This document shows positions 52,369 through 62,774 of a stretch of DNA of 64,000 bases, one piece after another (positions within the stretch are counted from its first letter, which is position 1; each line of letters begins with the position of its first letter). A program made the translations under genes and the position numbers. Source of the DNA: Lapidilactobacillus achengensis (GTDB taxonomy: Bacteria; Bacillota; Bacilli; Lactobacillales; Lactobacillaceae); assembly GCF_003946655.1 (NCBI RefSeq), contig NZ_RHOV01000001.1:124001-188000 (forward strand), in the 5' to 3' direction. The notes beneath the pieces are model-generated. The model did not search any database and had not been told where the DNA came from. It was given only the letters and a program-made list of their open reading frames with translations.

Positions 52369-54447
52369 CTATTTGACGACTAATTCTTGCAGATCACCGA
52401 AAATCGTGATCAGCTTCTGCAGGATTCGCAATTGGTTCAAGCGATTATTCCGCACTTGCAGATCGTCAGCCATGATCATATTTTCTTCGAAATAGTTTTC
52501 GATCAGCGGGCGTAGATCACGGAGCGCTTCATAATTTTGTTCAACCGTTTGGTGGGCGAAATGGCCGCGGATCTGGACCACAGCGTCATACAACACCTGT
52601 TCGGAGGGGTTCTCAAACAAGGCGGGATCGACGGACAACTCACTGGATTTGGCGTCGGTTTGCTTGGTCAAACGCAAGACCCGAGTCAACGCTTCGATGG
52701 TTTCCTTGAAGTCATCATCGTGGCGGTGCTCGTTCAGAGTCTCGGCCACCTCGTTGATCGTGGTTGGATCGATCGCGTTGGAATCAGCCAAGGCTTCCAC
52801 GAAGTCATGGCGGAAATTCTTCTCACTGAACAATTGACGCATTCGGTCGGCGAAGAAATGCCGCAGTTCGGCGCCGTTCTTTAGCCAGTCCAGCTTGAAG
52901 GTCAAGCCCCGGTCGGCCAAAACTTGTTCGATTTCGGCTTGTAATTTGCCTAAGGAAAGGTGCCATTGGTTGGCCAACAGGATCCGGACTACGCCGTAAG
53001 CTTGCCGCCGCAGCGCGTAAGGATCGTTGGAACCATTGGGAATCATTCCCACCACGAAGAAGGCCAGCGTGCTGTCGAGTTTATCGGCGATCGCCAAGGT
53101 GGCGCCAACTTTCGAAGCGGGCAAGGCGCCTTCCGCGGAGATCGGCAAATAATGTTCGCGGATCGCTTGGGCGACGGCGTCATTTTCACCGAAAATCTTC
53201 GCGTAGATCTCCCCCATCGTGCCCTGTAATTCAGGGAACTCACCGACCATGCCGGTCACCAGATCAAACTTGTAGATTCGACTGGCCCGATCCAAATCAG
53301 CCATCTCTTGCGCGCTTAAGCCAAATAAATGGCCTAGGCTTTGGGCAATGACATTGACCCGCTGCATTTTCTCATAGAGCGTGCCAATCTTGTCGTGGAA
53401 GGTGACCTTCTTCAATTTCGCCACATAAGCGTCGATCGACAGCTTCTGATCCTCTTCGAAGAAGAAGCGAGCGTCATCTAAACGCGCAACCAGCACTTTC
53501 TCGTTACCAGCAATGACATTGTCTAGATGTTCGCGATTACCATTGCGAACCCCGATAAAATCAGCGGCTAACTGGCCGTTTTGGTCACGCACGTAGAAAT
53601 AGCGCTGGTTATCCTTCATCGAAGTGATCAAAACCGGTTCAGGAACGGCCAAGTATTTGGGATCAAAGTGGCCAGCGAACGCCGTTGGGTATTCCACCAA
53701 GTTGACCACTTCTTCCAACAGATCAGGGTCAAGATCAACTTGCCAATCATTGTCGCTAGCGATGGTTTGAATCTGAGCCTCGATCAAGGCCTGCCGGCGC
53801 GCCAAATCCGCGATCACTTTCTCTTGGGCCAAGTCTTGTTCATAATCAGTCGCCGTGGCGATTGTCACCGGTTGCCCCAAGAAACGATGGCCCTGGGAAA
53901 CGCGGCCAGCGGTGACGTCTAACAGACTCATCGGAATGATTTGATCATCCAGCAGACTGACCAACCAGTGGATCGGCCGAATATATTCGAAGTGATTCGT
54001 GCCCCACTTCATCCGCGTTGGGAAGGTCAGGCCTTTGACCACCTCGATCAATTCTGGCAAGATTGCGGCGGCGGGTTGACCCACCGTCTTTTTTTCAACG
54101 AAGACATAATCAACGCCCTTGAAGTCTTTGAAGGTGATTGCGCTGGGATCAACGCCCTGACCCCGAGCAAAACCAAGCGCCGCCTTGCTGAACTCGCCAT
54201 CAGGTGTCAAGGCGATCTTCTTAGCGGGACCTTTGACTTCTTCAACTTGGTCGGGCTGTTCTGTCGCCAGATCCCGCACCAAGACAGCTAAACGCCGCGG
54301 TGTCGCGAAGACCTCGATCCGCGCAAACGCCAAATGCTGGTCGTTCAAAAAAGCGGCCGTTTTGGTCTTCAGTTGTTCCACACTTGGGCGCACAACATGG
54401 GCCGGCATTTCTTCCAAACCAATTTCTAATAAATAATTTGCCGTCAT
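52369..54447 (-). CDS. glyS: Glycyl-tRNA synthetase beta subunit
   Basis: Large subunit of the bacterial alpha2beta2 GlyRS; binds tRNA-Gly. 692 residues beginning [19 protein letters not shown], with [52 protein letters not shown]-like [29 protein letters not shown], a HD-like central part, and a C-terminal anticodon-binding domain ending near [20 protein letters not shown] at 54447 follows GGGAGG one base after the glyQ stop, so the pair is coupled. An upstream in-frame start overlaps glyQ and was rejected. Confidence 0.96.
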   Translation of the reverse strand: MTANYLLEIGLEEMPAHVVRPSVEQLKTKTAAFLNDQHLAFARIEVFATPRRLAVLVRDLATEQPDQVEEVKGPAKKIALTPDGEFSKAALGFARGQGVDPSAITFKDFKGVDYVFVEKKTVGQPAAAILPELIEVVKGLTFPTRMKWGTNHFEYIRPIHWLVSLLDDQIIPMSLLDVTAGRVSQGHRFLGQPVTIATATDYEQDLAQEKVIADLARRQALIEAQIQTIASDNDWQVDLDPDLLEEVVNLVEYPTAFAGHFDPKYLAVPEPVLITSMKDNQRYFYVRDQNGQLAADFIGVRNGNREHLDNVIAGNEKVLVARLDDARFFFEEDQKLSIDAYVAKLKKVTFHDKIGTLYEKMQRVNVIAQSLGHLFGLSAQEMADLDRASRIYKFDLVTGMVGEFPELQGTMGEIYAKIFGENDAVAQAIREHYLPISAEGALPASKVGATLAIADKLDSTLAFFVVGMIPNGSNDPYALRRQAYGVVRILLANQWHLSLGKLQAEIEQVLADRGLTFKLDWLKNGAELRHFFADRMRQLFSEKNFRHDFVEALADSNAIDPTTINEVAETLNEHRHDDDFKETIEALTRVLRLTKQTDAKSSELSVDPALFENPSEQVLYDAVVQIRGHFAHQTVEQNYEALRDLRPLIENYFEENMIMADDLQVRNNRLNQLRILQKLITIFGDLQELVVK

Positions 54448-54448
54448 T

Positions 54449-55357
54449 TTAGTTTTCCTCCCCAGCGTTTGCTTGAGCATGTTCCAATAATGGGAAGCCC
54501 AGTTTCTTCCGTTCTTCCACGAAGGCCTTGGCGATCTTGTGCGCCATACTGCGGATCCGTGCTAAATAGCCGGCCCGTTCGGTCACGGAAACGGCACCGC
54601 GGGCGTCCAACAGATTGAAGGTATGGCTACATTTCAGCACGTAATCATAGGCAGGATGGACCAGCCCTAATTTGATCAACCGCAGCGCCTCTTTTTCATA
54701 ACTGTTGAAGAAATTCAGCAACATTTCCTGGTCGCTCTCTTCAAAAGCGTACTTTGAGTGCTCGTATTCTGGTTCCTTGAAAATATCGCCGTAGAGCACG
54801 CCATCGCCCCACTGCAAATCGAAAACGGAATTGACGTTTTGGATATAAGAAGCCAAACGTTCGACCCCATAAGTGATTTCAGACGTGACCGGATCAACGG
54901 TCAGTCCCCCGACTTGTTGGAAATAGGTGAACTGCGAAACCTCCATGCCATCCAGCCAAACTTCCCAACCAACACCGGCACAACCCATTGACGGATTTTC
55001 CCAGTTGTCTTCAACGAAACGAATATCATGTTCCAAGGGCTCGATCCCCAGCTCCCGCAAGCTATCCAAGTAATATTCTTGGATATTCTTCGGTGACGGC
55101 TTCATGACTACTTGAAATTGATGATGCTGAAACAAGCGGTTCGGATTCTCGCCATAACGCCCATCTGCCGGCCGCCGTGATGGTTCCACATAAGCCGCGT
55201 TCCAAGGTTCTGGCCCGATCGCCCGCAGGAAAGTATACGGCGACATCGTACCCGCACCTTTCTCATTATCATAGGCCTCCATCAACATACAACCCTTTTT
55301 CGCCCAAAATTGTTGCAACGTCAAGATCATCTCTTGAATATTCAACTGTTTGACCAT
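54449..55357 (-). CDS. glyQ: Glycyl-tRNA synthetase alpha subunit
   Basis: Catalytic class II subunit that activates glycine. 302 residues with [47 protein letters not shown] (motif region, quoted in part), [45 protein letters not shown], and [12 protein letters not shown] (motif 3). ATG after GTGAGGAA. A glycine T-box leader precedes it. Confidence 0.97.
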   Translation of the reverse strand: MVKQLNIQEMILTLQQFWAKKGCMLMEAYDNEKGAGTMSPYTFLRAIGPEPWNAAYVEPSRRPADGRYGENPNRLFQHHQFQVVMKPSPKNIQEYYLDSLRELGIEPLEHDIRFVEDNWENPSMGCAGVGWEVWLDGMEVSQFTYFQQVGGLTVDPVTSEITYGVERLASYIQNVNSVFDLQWGDGVLYGDIFKEPEYEHSKYAFEESDQEMLLNFFNSYEKEALRLIKLGLVHPAYDYVLKCSHTFNLLDARGAVSVTERAGYLARIRSMAHKIAKAFVEERKKLGFPLLEHAQANAGEEN

Positions 55358-55404
55358 TTCCTCACCTCATCGTTAATTGTCCATCCGCCTTAAGCGTTCC
55401 CGGA

Positions 55405-55604
55405 ACATAAAAAAATCCCTATGCGGCTACACTGGTAGCCACATAGGGACGATTATTTTCGCGGTTCCACCCTAATTTAGATGCGTACATCTACACTTCA
55501 TTGCTTAACCGCTCCTAGGCGCCAGATAGCGTGACTGTGCCCTTTCACTGTCGGCACTCGCTGGGTACGCTGATTGACCTGATCATTGCGGTGGTATTAA
55601 GTTA
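55405..55604 (-). ncRNA. T-box leader controlling glyQS
   Basis: Minus-strand leader with the conserved T-box sequence AGGGTGGAACCGCG (55473-55460), followed by the terminator stem TCCCTATG...CATAGGGA and seven T (55449-55409). Upstream, a stem-loop region carries a GGC-containing stretch (about 55515-55524), a plausible glycine specifier. Uncharged tRNA-Gly would bind the specifier and T-box and prevent termination. It explains the bulk of 55358-55620. Confidence 0.93.
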
Positions 55605-55610
55605 CGACTT

Positions 55611-55639
55611 ATGATAGCCCTAAATTTGTGAAATTGCAA
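55611..55639 (-). promoter_or_regulatory. Promoter of the glyQS T-box operon
   Basis: Minus strand TTGCAA (55639-55634), 17 bp, TATCAT (55616-55611). Confidence 0.7.
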
Positions 55640-55753
55640 GAGTTAAAATTAATGGCGGAGTCGATAATTGCCGGTTTAGCAAGGTGGAAAGTCGCTTGGC
55701 CGCGGCTTGCGCTGCGCGGGGCGTTGGTGGTGGGCAAGTGTAGTGGGGCTCCA

Positions 55754-55893
55754 GGTCGGGCTGGGGGTGGTGGAACGCTGCGGGCACGACTTGAAGCTTT
55801 TCGGAAACCCGCCGAAAATCTTCAAGCTCGGCCTTATTGTAGGCGATAAATCGCCAACAATAATATCGCGGCTGACTCACCCCCAGCCCGACC
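55754..55893. repeat. Structured module D (solo copy R8)
   Basis: 140-bp module with perfect outer stem GGTCGGGCTGGGGGTG/CACCCCCAGCCCGACC. Its first arm is TTGAAGCTTTTCGG with CCGAAAATCTTCAA: an extra A on one side is matched by an extra T on the other compared with the other D modules. It sits between the glyQS promoter and the divergent ABC gene. The rest of 55640-56178 holds only that gene's promoter. Confidence 0.88.
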
Positions 55894-56098
55894 TTCCACC
55901 AGCTAACGAACAGCCCACCAACGCCCGCACCGCTCCAGCCCCTCAACATTATCCTAGTCATTGAGATACGCACGAATACTATAAAGTGGATTTGAAGATA
56001 ACAGCCCTTCCCAATCGGAAAATATTAAAGTCATGAGACATGACTCGCGGGTATTATGAGTTCATCCGCCATTATTTGTGTGTTTTTTTAATAATGAC

Positions 56099-56127
56099 TT
56101 GTTGAGCTTGGGGAAAACTCGTATACT
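56099..56127 (+). promoter_or_regulatory. Promoter of the ABC exporter gene
   Basis: TTGTTG (56099-56104), 17 bp, TATACT (56122-56127), about 50 bp before the start. Confidence 0.65.
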
Positions 56128-56178
56128 GAAATAGTTGTATAAGTTTTAAAATTTTGTTTTTATAATTGGAGGAGTGCT

Positions 56179-57804
56179 ATGTCACTTTGGAAATGTATCA
56201 AGCGGCAGCGTCGGCTTAGTCTGATCACGCTGTTTTGGCAAATCGTGGGCGCTGGTTGTACAACCATGTATGGCTTGGGCAGTGCAAATATTGTCACGAA
56301 TATCGTTAAGTTGAATCTGAGAGCTGTCATTTTATGGCTGGTTGTTCTCGAATTAACAAATATCGTTTGGGGTTGGCAGATCGTTGCGAACGAAACCAGT
56401 ATGGAAAGATGGGTCCAAGCCATGGATCAGGATATTCGCCAGCAGATCGTGGTTAATTTAAGTCGCTTGCCGTATGCGGATTATCATCAGCAGGACCAGG
56501 CAACCTATCTTTCTTGGGTGACCAACGATATCAATACGATCAACGATTATGGTTTTGAGACCTTGGCCTTAGTCGTCTCACAGGGGCTGACGATCGTGAT
56601 GAGTATTGGCGCGATCATTCAATTTCACTATTCATTGATCATTACGATCGCGCTCCTGTTGGCAGTGATGTTGACGGCGCCACGCGTTTTCACGAAGAAA
56701 ATGAACGCCGCGGCCTTGAAGTCCTCACACAGCGCCGAACAGCTGACCAAAAGTTTTACGGATCTGTTTGGTGGTTTCGATGAACTGATGCAATTGAATC
56801 GGCAGAAAGCCGCCGTTAAGTTCACGAAAGGCGCCACGACCAACTTTGCGACCAGCAAGATCGCGCAGGCGCGCACGTCTGGGCGTATGATGGGCGCCTC
56901 AAATTTCATCAGTTTGACTAGTCAAGTCATTGTCATGGCCCACGCCTGCGCTTTGTTCTTCGCAAAACTGGTACCGGTTGGGGCAATCAGTGGTGCGCGC
57001 TACTTTTCCGCCACGATCTTCGCTAACCTGACGGGCTTGATGGCCAATCTGGTCGAAATGAAAACTGTTGAACCGATTTTTGCCAAATATACGCAAGTCA
57101 CAGCGTCGCCGCACATTTCCACGACCACTGCCGCACCGGCACAATTAGCGCCGGCGACAGTCAGTTTGGAGGACGTCACGTTTACTTATGACGACAAGCC
57201 GATCCTCCAGGATTTCTCCTATACCTTTACCGCTCAGCAAAAATACGCCATAATCGGACCATCAGGTGTGGGCAAAAGCACCTTGCTTAATTTATTGGCC
57301 GGGCGACTCATTCCCACAACGGGAACTGTGACGCTGGCCGGTCAGGACTATCAACAATTGCCCGCTCCTCAGATCCGCGAACAAATTGTTTATCTCAGCC
57401 AACAGCCGCATATCTTTTCGGCGACGTTAGGCTTCAATATCATGTTGGACGCGCCGGAAGATCCGGAACGGTTACAGGCCGCCTTACATTTCAGCGGGCT
57501 CGATCAAATGCCCCAGGTTTTTCCAGCGGGCGTGGCAACAGAGATCATTCAGTCTGGTCAGCAGTTATCAGGTGGCCAACGGGAACGGATCGCGTTGGCC
57601 CGTGGTTTCTACCAGCAACGGAAGATCTGGCTGGTTGATGAGGCGACAGCTTCGCTTGATCCGCAGGCGGCAACTGCCATCGAGACTGCCTTGTTGCAAC
57701 TGAGCGACGTCACGCTGATCGTCGTCAGTCATCATTTTGCTAATCCAGATTTTATTACCGCGGTTGACGGAGTCCTTGATTTCAACCAATCGCAAAATAT
57801 CTGA
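56179..57804 (+). CDS. ABC exporter half-transporter (membrane plus ATPase domain)
   Basis: 541 residues. Membrane domain about 1-310 with four to six helices (for example LITLFWQIVGAGCTTMYGL, AVILWLVVLELTNIVWGW, ALVVSQGLTIVMSIGAII, SLIITIALLLAVMLTA). ATPase domain about 330-541: A-loop FTYDDKP, Walker A IIGPSGVGKSTLLNLLAG, Q-loop VYLSQQPHIFSATL, signature QLSGGQRERIALARG, Walker B IWLVDEATASLDP, H-loop VVSHH. A half-transporter that would dimerise; the substrate (peptide, lipid or drug) is unknown. Start ATG after GGAGGAG. Monocistronic with its own promoter and terminator, inserted between recO and glyQ compared with other Firmicutes. Confidence 0.9.
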   Translation: MSLWKCIKRQRRLSLITLFWQIVGAGCTTMYGLGSANIVTNIVKLNLRAVILWLVVLELTNIVWGWQIVANETSMERWVQAMDQDIRQQIVVNLSRLPYADYHQQDQATYLSWVTNDINTINDYGFETLALVVSQGLTIVMSIGAIIQFHYSLIITIALLLAVMLTAPRVFTKKMNAAALKSSHSAEQLTKSFTDLFGGFDELMQLNRQKAAVKFTKGATTNFATSKIAQARTSGRMMGASNFISLTSQVIVMAHACALFFAKLVPVGAISGARYFSATIFANLTGLMANLVEMKTVEPIFAKYTQVTASPHISTTTAAPAQLAPATVSLEDVTFTYDDKPILQDFSYTFTAQQKYAIIGPSGVGKSTLLNLLAGRLIPTTGTVTLAGQDYQQLPAPQIREQIVYLSQQPHIFSATLGFNIMLDAPEDPERLQAALHFSGLDQMPQVFPAGVATEIIQSGQQLSGGQRERIALARGFYQQRKIWLVDEATASLDPQAATAIETALLQLSDVTLIVVSHHFANPDFITAVDGVLDFNQSQNI

Positions 57805-57883
57805 CAAAATACTCGAAAAGTACCCGTTTCAGGCTAGCCTAGATCCTGTGGTCAACCTCAACAGCTAGAAAGTTATCTAATTC

Positions 57884-57930
57884 AATAAATGGCATGACTC
57901 GCAATGAAACCTGGAGTCATGCCATTTATT
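57884..57930. terminator. Terminator after the ABC exporter gene
   Basis: Perfect 17-bp stem AATAAATGGCATGACTC/GAGTCATGCCATTTATT, AT-rich at its foot on both sides; likely bidirectional with the convergent MmcQ-like gene. Confidence 0.75.
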
Positions 57931-58009
57931 TGTTCATATAGAGTAAAATGACGAATGCGCCAACATTGATCAAGCGAACGGGTCAACCCGCCAACACCGG
58001 CGATAGCGC

Positions 58010-58666
58010 CTACTTCGCCAACAAATAACTTTCCTCTATGCGCTGGCAAATTTCAGTCAGCGGCACCGACCCGTCTAGAATGATCGTGTACCAATGTTGC
58101 TTATTCATGTGCCAGCCGGGATAATAGTTCGGCCGTTTAAGCAGCCCAGCTAAGTTCTCTGGTGCGCTGCGCAGATCAATGATCTCCACGATTTCATCGG
58201 AATCACCGCCTAATTTACGCCGCGGGACAGTCAGCAACAAGCCATACCATTTCTTATTATCCTGGCGGCGCCAGACTGCGTTGGTGGGAAATTTTTCCCA
58301 GAGAAATTCTAACTGATCGCCGTACTGTTGTTGGACAGCGTTGATCAGCTGGATCGCTTGCGCGGTTTTAAAAACCGTGGTCACGCAACATTTAGCGGCA
58401 ATGTCGTCCAGAACCGCGGCGACGGCTGCGCGCACTTCCGCGACAAACGCGCCCGTGGCGTTGGTTTGATAGAGAATATATTCCTCATTGCTCGCTATTT
58501 CGGTCAAAGTTGTCTGCCCGCGGCCGTCTTGATCGATCAAAACCGACAAATGAAAATCGCCGTTCAAAATTGTTGTTCTATAGTGATAGCCCCGACCGAC
58601 CGCTTGAAAGCCGTATTCAAGTAACTTTTCTGGCAGCGCGTTGCGAAATGATGGTGCTTGTGCCAT
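58010..58666 (-). CDS. MmcQ/YjbR-family-like protein, duplicated or extended form
   Basis: 218-residue soluble protein. The C-terminal half shows FPTNAVWRRQDNKKWYGLLL, PNYYPGWHMNKQHWYTIILD and LTEICQRIEESYLLAK, the pattern of the YjbR/MmcQ (CyaY-like) fold, proposed to bind DNA or small ligands. The N-terminal half carries a second alpha/beta part with FHLSVLIDQDGRGQTTL. ATG at 58666 follows TTGGAGGTC; the longer frame includes the ribosome site. It is 47 bp after recO and may be read with it. Function unknown. Confidence 0.75.
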   Translation of the reverse strand: MAQAPSFRNALPEKLLEYGFQAVGRGYHYRTTILNGDFHLSVLIDQDGRGQTTLTEIASNEEYILYQTNATGAFVAEVRAAVAAVLDDIAAKCCVTTVFKTAQAIQLINAVQQQYGDQLEFLWEKFPTNAVWRRQDNKKWYGLLLTVPRRKLGGDSDEIVEIIDLRSAPENLAGLLKRPNYYPGWHMNKQHWYTIILDGSVPLTEICQRIEESYLLAK

Positions 58667-58712
58667 TGCTAAATGACCTCCAAACCTTTCAATGAGTTGA
58701 ACCAACTAGTAA

Positions 58713-59495
58713 TCAATCTCGCTTCAACAATAGCCCATTACCGCCATTGACCAGTCCATCCAGAAATTTCTTACTCTTAGGCACTAGCCCGACTTGATCT
58801 TGATAAATGTGATCCAGAACGCGTTGTAATTCGCGCTTGGTCCGCGGATTCAGGTCCGTGGCGCCCAACTGCAAGGGCATCATCCGCGCCAAGCGTTGCA
58901 CCAGCACGACGGCGTTAGGTTGGGCGTGGAGGCGATGGGGATCACGGGCCCAATGGTTCTGGCAAAGCAGGCCGCCAAACGCTTCCGAGTAATCAAGAGG
59001 CAGATCATTGCGGCCGCAAATGGCGCAACCGCTAAGATCAGGGGCGACACCGAAACGGTCCAGCAATTTGATTTCCACCATGTTCGTCAATAATTGCGGA
59101 TCAATGCCGCCGTCGATTTGGTTCAAGGCGGTTTGGATCAAGGTGAAGGCCCGACCCAAAGGCTCACCTTCGGGAAAAGCCGCGCCAGCCAGGCTGAGAA
59201 TGTAAGCCGCGTAAGCCTGCAACAACAGGTCTTCACTGATGTTACGCCAGAGTTTGGTTGTTTTCGTGGTGGTCAAATAGGATAAGCCCTCGGGACTGAT
59301 CCGCCCGACATAAGTTGCTTCCGTAAATGGCAAAATAGCGCTGGTCAGCTTGAACCCGCGCTTTTTTGCTCCCCGAACGAGAAACATTTTCGGGCCGAAT
59401 TGATCGGTCAAGATCTGAACCAGCAAATCACGCTCGGCGTAATCACGCCGATACATGACCAAGCCTTGAAATTCGGCGTCGATCAAACGACTCAA
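58713..59495 (-). CDS. recO: DNA repair protein RecO
   Basis: Recombination mediator that helps load RecA at gaps with RecF and RecR. 260 residues: an N-terminal OB fold (about 1-85, [20 protein letters not shown] quoted in part, and VRGAKKRG), then a helical domain with a zinc-finger-like [11 protein letters not shown] ... LLCQNHW, where the last ligand may be His. TTG start at 59495 behind AAGGAT, overlapping the era stop. This era-recO coupling is standard in Firmicutes. Confidence 0.93.
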   Translation of the reverse strand: MSRLIDAEFQGLVMYRRDYAERDLLVQILTDQFGPKMFLVRGAKKRGFKLTSAILPFTEATYVGRISPEGLSYLTTTKTTKLWRNISEDLLLQAYAAYILSLAGAAFPEGEPLGRAFTLIQTALNQIDGGIDPQLLTNMVEIKLLDRFGVAPDLSGCAICGRNDLPLDYSEAFGGLLCQNHWARDPHRLHAQPNAVVLVQRLARMMPLQLGATDLNPRTKRELQRVLDHIYQDQVGLVPKSKKFLDGLVNGGNGLLLKRD

Positions 59496-60403
59496 TTCTT
59501 GAAATCCTTCTGATTGTAGCCAGCTCGTTGTAAGAAAATCGGGTTATCGCGCCAATTCCGTTGCGTCTTGACTTGCAGTTTCAAGTTGACACGCTCACCA
59601 AGTAGCGGCTCGATCTCCTTCCGGGAGCGGATCCCGATCTGCTTGATCATCGCCGCCCCTTTGCCAATGACGATGCCCTTTTGACTATCCCGGTCAACGA
59701 AAACTGTGGCGTCGATCACCAGCTTCCCCTGCTCATGGGTATTCATTTGATTGACGATGACCGCAGTGGAATGGGGAATCTCGTCGCGGGTCAGTAATAG
59801 GATCTGCTCGCGGATCAATTCCGCCACGATAAAGTACTCAGGGTGGTCGGTCAATTGGTCGTCAGGATAATATTTCGGTCCCGCTGGCAAATAGGATTTG
59901 ATTTCTTTGACCAATTCGTCCACATTGTTGCCTTCCGTGGCCGATAATGGAATCACTTCGGCAAACTTCGCCAACTCTTGGTAGCCCACGATCAGGTCCA
60001 GCAAGTCGTCAGGATGGACCAAGTCGATTTTGTTGATGACCAAGAATAAAGGCGTGTCCAGTTTCGCCAAGCGCTCCAAAATGAAACGGTCACCAGGACC
60101 GATTTTATCGGCGGCGCCGGTCATATAAACGGCGATGTCCACTTCACTTAACGCGGAGAAAGCCGCTTGGTCCATATAGTTGTCCAGATCGTTTTTAGGT
60201 TTGTGGATCCCCGGGGTGTCCAAGAAAATGATCTGAGCGTCGGCGTCGGTGATCACGCCCTGGATCTTATTGCGCGTGGTCTGCGCTTTAGGTGACATGA
60301 TCGCCACCTTTTCGCCAATGATTCGATTCATTAACGTTGATTTGCCCACATTGGGGCGGCCTAGTAAGGCCACGAAGCCTGATTTAAATGGTTGTTCCGT
60401 CAT
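59492..60403 (-). CDS. era: GTPase Era
   Basis: Essential GTPase for 16S rRNA processing and 30S assembly. 303 residues: G1 [17 protein letters not shown]2 around [12 protein letters not shown]3 [11 protein letters not shown]4 VINKIDLV, G5 PLSATEG, and a C-terminal KH domain with [23 protein letters not shown] (quoted in part). ATG at 60403 after AAAGGATG; it overlaps the cdd 3' end by 20 bp. Confidence 0.97.
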   Translation of the reverse strand: MTEQPFKSGFVALLGRPNVGKSTLMNRIIGEKVAIMSPKAQTTRNKIQGVITDADAQIIFLDTPGIHKPKNDLDNYMDQAAFSALSEVDIAVYMTGAADKIGPGDRFILERLAKLDTPLFLVINKIDLVHPDDLLDLIVGYQELAKFAEVIPLSATEGNNVDELVKEIKSYLPAGPKYYPDDQLTDHPEYFIVAELIREQILLLTRDEIPHSTAVIVNQMNTHEQGKLVIDATVFVDRDSQKGIVIGKGAAMIKQIGIRSRKEIEPLLGERVNLKLQVKTQRNWRDNPIFLQRAGYNQKDFKN

Positions 60404-60797
60404 TACGATCATCCTTTAGGAAAAATGAAAACGGCAAGATCTCACTGACCGATACCGTTCTGGTGTCACCATGAAGATTGCTCATGGTGATGGTGCCATC
60501 TGGAGCCATGAACTCGGTCATGACTTGGCGGCAAGCGCCACAAGGTGAAACGGGGCCTTTCGTGTCAGCCACCACCGCGATCGCCTTGATGTGCTGTTGA
60601 CCCGCGGCCACCGCCTTGAAAATCGCCACCCGCTCCGCGCAAACTGTCAGCGGAAAGGACGAGTTCTCAATGTTACAGCCTTGATAGATGGTGCCATTTT
60701 CGGTCAAAACGGCGGCACCCACCGCAAATTTGGAATAAGGTACATAGGCAGCCAGCCGCGCCTCTTGCGCCGCTGCGGTCAATTCTGTTAGATCCAT
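60384..60797 (-). CDS. cdd: Cytidine deaminase
   Basis: Zinc enzyme that deaminates cytidine and deoxycytidine for salvage. 137 residues: [39 protein letters not shown] (catalytic Glu and zinc Cys) and [14 protein letters not shown] (two zinc Cys). Homotetrameric form by length. ATG at 60797 after AAGGGAG. Between dgkA and era, the usual place. Confidence 0.95.
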   Translation of the reverse strand: MDLTELTAAAQEARLAAYVPYSKFAVGAAVLTENGTIYQGCNIENSSFPLTVCAERVAIFKAVAAGQQHIKAIAVVADTKGPVSPCGACRQVMTEFMAPDGTITMSNLHGDTRTVSVSEILPFSFFLKDDRNDGTTI

Positions 60798-60829
60798 CCA
60801 AAAATCTCCCTTATCATGCAAAATGTTTT

Positions 60830-61228
60830 TTAAAACAATAACTGCCAAAAATATGGTATGAAAATAATCAAGCCGACGATGACCGCCAACGCCGCGGCTA
60901 CCAAGACAATCGCCGCGGAAACGTCCTTGATGTGCTTGGCCAAGGGATCATACTGTTTGGCCACCAACAAATCGACGATATATTCCACCGCCGTATTCCA
61001 CAGTTCGGCGATCAACACAATGAAAATCACCCCGATCAGCCAGAGCCACTCGGTGGTATTGACTTGGATCACCGCGCTGAAAATAATCACCAACAAGCCG
61101 ATCAAGACGTGAAACTTGAAATTCTGCTCATGCTGGAAGGTGAAGCGCAGACCGGTCCAAGCGTGCTTGAACGACTGCCAGAAATTATGGTTCTTGCCTG
61201 TTTGCGGCGGCTTAACGTTTGAGGCCAT
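60830..61228 (-). CDS. dgkA: Diacylglycerol/undecaprenol kinase, DgkA family
   Basis: Small integral membrane kinase; the Gram-positive members phosphorylate undecaprenol. About 132 residues: a basic N-terminus (FKHAWTGLRFTFQHEQNFKFH), then membrane helices (VLIGLLVIIFSAVIQV, WLWLIGVIFIVLIAELWNTA, AAIVLVAAALAVIVGLII) with the catalytic ELWNTAVEYIVDL. Two ATG codons two codons apart (61234 and 61228) overlap the ybeY stop; I choose 61228. The next gene is cdd. Confidence 0.93.
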   Translation of the reverse strand: MASNVKPPQTGKNHNFWQSFKHAWTGLRFTFQHEQNFKFHVLIGLLVIIFSAVIQVNTTEWLWLIGVIFIVLIAELWNTAVEYIVDLLVAKQYDPLAKHIKDVSAAIVLVAAALAVIVGLIIFIPYFWQLLF

Positions 61229-61691
61229 AAGCATCAAGTATTTCTTCTTGAAGTTTGATCATCACCTGCTCATCGGCGGGCTCGATGTGATCATAACCAT
61301 TTAAGTGGAGAAAACCGTGGACCACCGTATAGCCGAATTCCCGGTCAAAACTATGTTCGTAAGTTTTGGCTTGTTCCGCCACATGTCCAGGGGCGATAAA
61401 CAAATCGCCGATATTGCGCGGAATGTCCAGCTCGTCTTCCAGCTCGCGGAAGTTGGGCCACTCATCAGCCTCATCATCCTCGATGGCGAAACTGATCACA
61501 TCCGTCACCCGATCCTTGTCGCGATACTCCCGATTGATCTCGCGGATCTTGTCATCGGTGATCAAACTGATCGACATTTCCGTTTCGGCAGGCAATTCCA
61601 GCTTCGCCGCCGCAAATTCGACTAATTTACGGATCCAATCTTCCCGTTCTGCGGGCAACAAATGGTCGTCATTAATGATTTCTAGATTCAC
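61212..61691 (-). CDS. ybeY: Endoribonuclease YbeY
   Basis: Zinc-dependent RNase for rRNA maturation. 159 residues with DRVTDVISFAIEDDE, GDLFIAPGHVAEQA and the metal-binding HGFLHLNGYDH (three His). GTG start at 61691 behind GGAGCAG, overlapping the end of phoH by 20 bp. The phoH-ybeY pair is near universal. Confidence 0.96.
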   Translation of the reverse strand: MNLEIINDDHLLPAEREDWIRKLVEFAAAKLELPAETEMSISLITDDKIREINREYRDKDRVTDVISFAIEDDEADEWPNFRELEDELDIPRNIGDLFIAPGHVAEQAKTYEHSFDREFGYTVVHGFLHLNGYDHIEPADEQVMIKLQEEILDAYGLKR

Positions 61692-62667
61692 GTTTCATCT
61701 GCTCCTGATCAAATTTTTCGTACGCGTCAATGATTTTAGCGACAACTGGATGGCGTACCACATCCGTTGAAGAAAAGCGCACGATCCCGATCCGCTTGAC
61801 TTGCTGCAAGATCTCGGTCGCCTGCCGCAACCCACTCTTCTGATTATGCGGCAGATCCACTTGGGTCAAATCACCGTTAATGATCATTTTCGAATTGATC
61901 CCCAAACGGGTCAGAAACATCTTCATCTGAGCGGTGGTCGTGTTCTGGGCCTCATCCAAGATCACGAACGCCTCTTCCAAAGTCCGCCCACGCATATAAG
62001 CCAGCGGCGCGATCTCAATAATGCCCCGATCCAGCATCCGATTGGCCTGCTCCGTACCCAAAATCGTGTACAACGCGTCATACAGCGGCCGTAAATATGG
62101 ATCGATCTTCTCTTTCAAGTCGCCGGGAAGAAAGCCCAGACTCTCACCTGCTTCAACCGCGGGCCGGGTCAAAATGATCCGCTGGACTTGGTTGCTCTTC
62201 AAGGCCGAGACCGCCAAGACCACCGCTAGAAATGTTTTCCCCGTCCCTGCTGGTCCTACGCCAAAGGTGATTTCATTGTGGCGGACCGATTGAACATATT
62301 GGCGCTGCCCCAGATTCTTCACCCGGATCGGCCGCTGTCGACTGTCCCGGATCAGGACTTCCTGATAAAGTTCGCTAAAATATTCCAAAGTCCCTTTTTG
62401 CGCCATTTTCAAAGCGCTTTGAACATCGGCGGTGCTGAGGGTGATTCCTTGGGCGCTGACTTGTGCTAATTGTTCCAAGACTTGCAGCGCTAAACTAGCC
62501 GTGTGCGCCGGCCCGGTGATCGTGATTTTCTCCGCGAAAGCGCGTAGTTCAACGTTCAAGTCTTCTTCTAACAAATGGAGAAATTCATCATTGACTCCCA
62601 GTAGGTTCAACGCCTGCTCTGGGTGGGTCAAGGTGAACGCCTTTTCAACCGAGGTTTCTTCGACCAA
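61672..62667 (-). CDS. phoH: PhoH-like ATPase
   Basis: Cytosolic P-loop ATPase with an N-terminal KH-like domain (about residues 20-90) and a SF1-helicase-like ATPase: FGVGPAGTGKTFLAVVLAV (Walker A), RPAVEAGESLGFLPGDLKEK, FVILDEAQNTT (Walker B) and MIINGDLTQVDLP. Proposed to assist RNA processing with YbeY. TTG start at 62667 behind GGGAG. First gene of phoH-ybeY-dgkA-cdd-era-recO; yqeY upstream is separated here by repeat R5. Confidence 0.95.
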   Translation of the reverse strand: MVEETSVEKAFTLTHPEQALNLLGVNDEFLHLLEEDLNVELRAFAEKITITGPAHTASLALQVLEQLAQVSAQGITLSTADVQSALKMAQKGTLEYFSELYQEVLIRDSRQRPIRVKNLGQRQYVQSVRHNEITFGVGPAGTGKTFLAVVLAVSALKSNQVQRIILTRPAVEAGESLGFLPGDLKEKIDPYLRPLYDALYTILGTEQANRMLDRGIIEIAPLAYMRGRTLEEAFVILDEAQNTTTAQMKMFLTRLGINSKMIINGDLTQVDLPHNQKSGLRQATEILQQVKRIGIVRFSSTDVVRHPVVAKIIDAYEKFDQEQMKRESRNH

Positions 62668-62774
62668 CTATTTCGCTCCCATCAAATACTTGCAATACCT
62701 AAATTTTAGCACAAACCGCTCCAGAGCGCGACTAGCAAAAAAGGTGAAAGTAGTTTGGCCGCAACTTGCGCTGC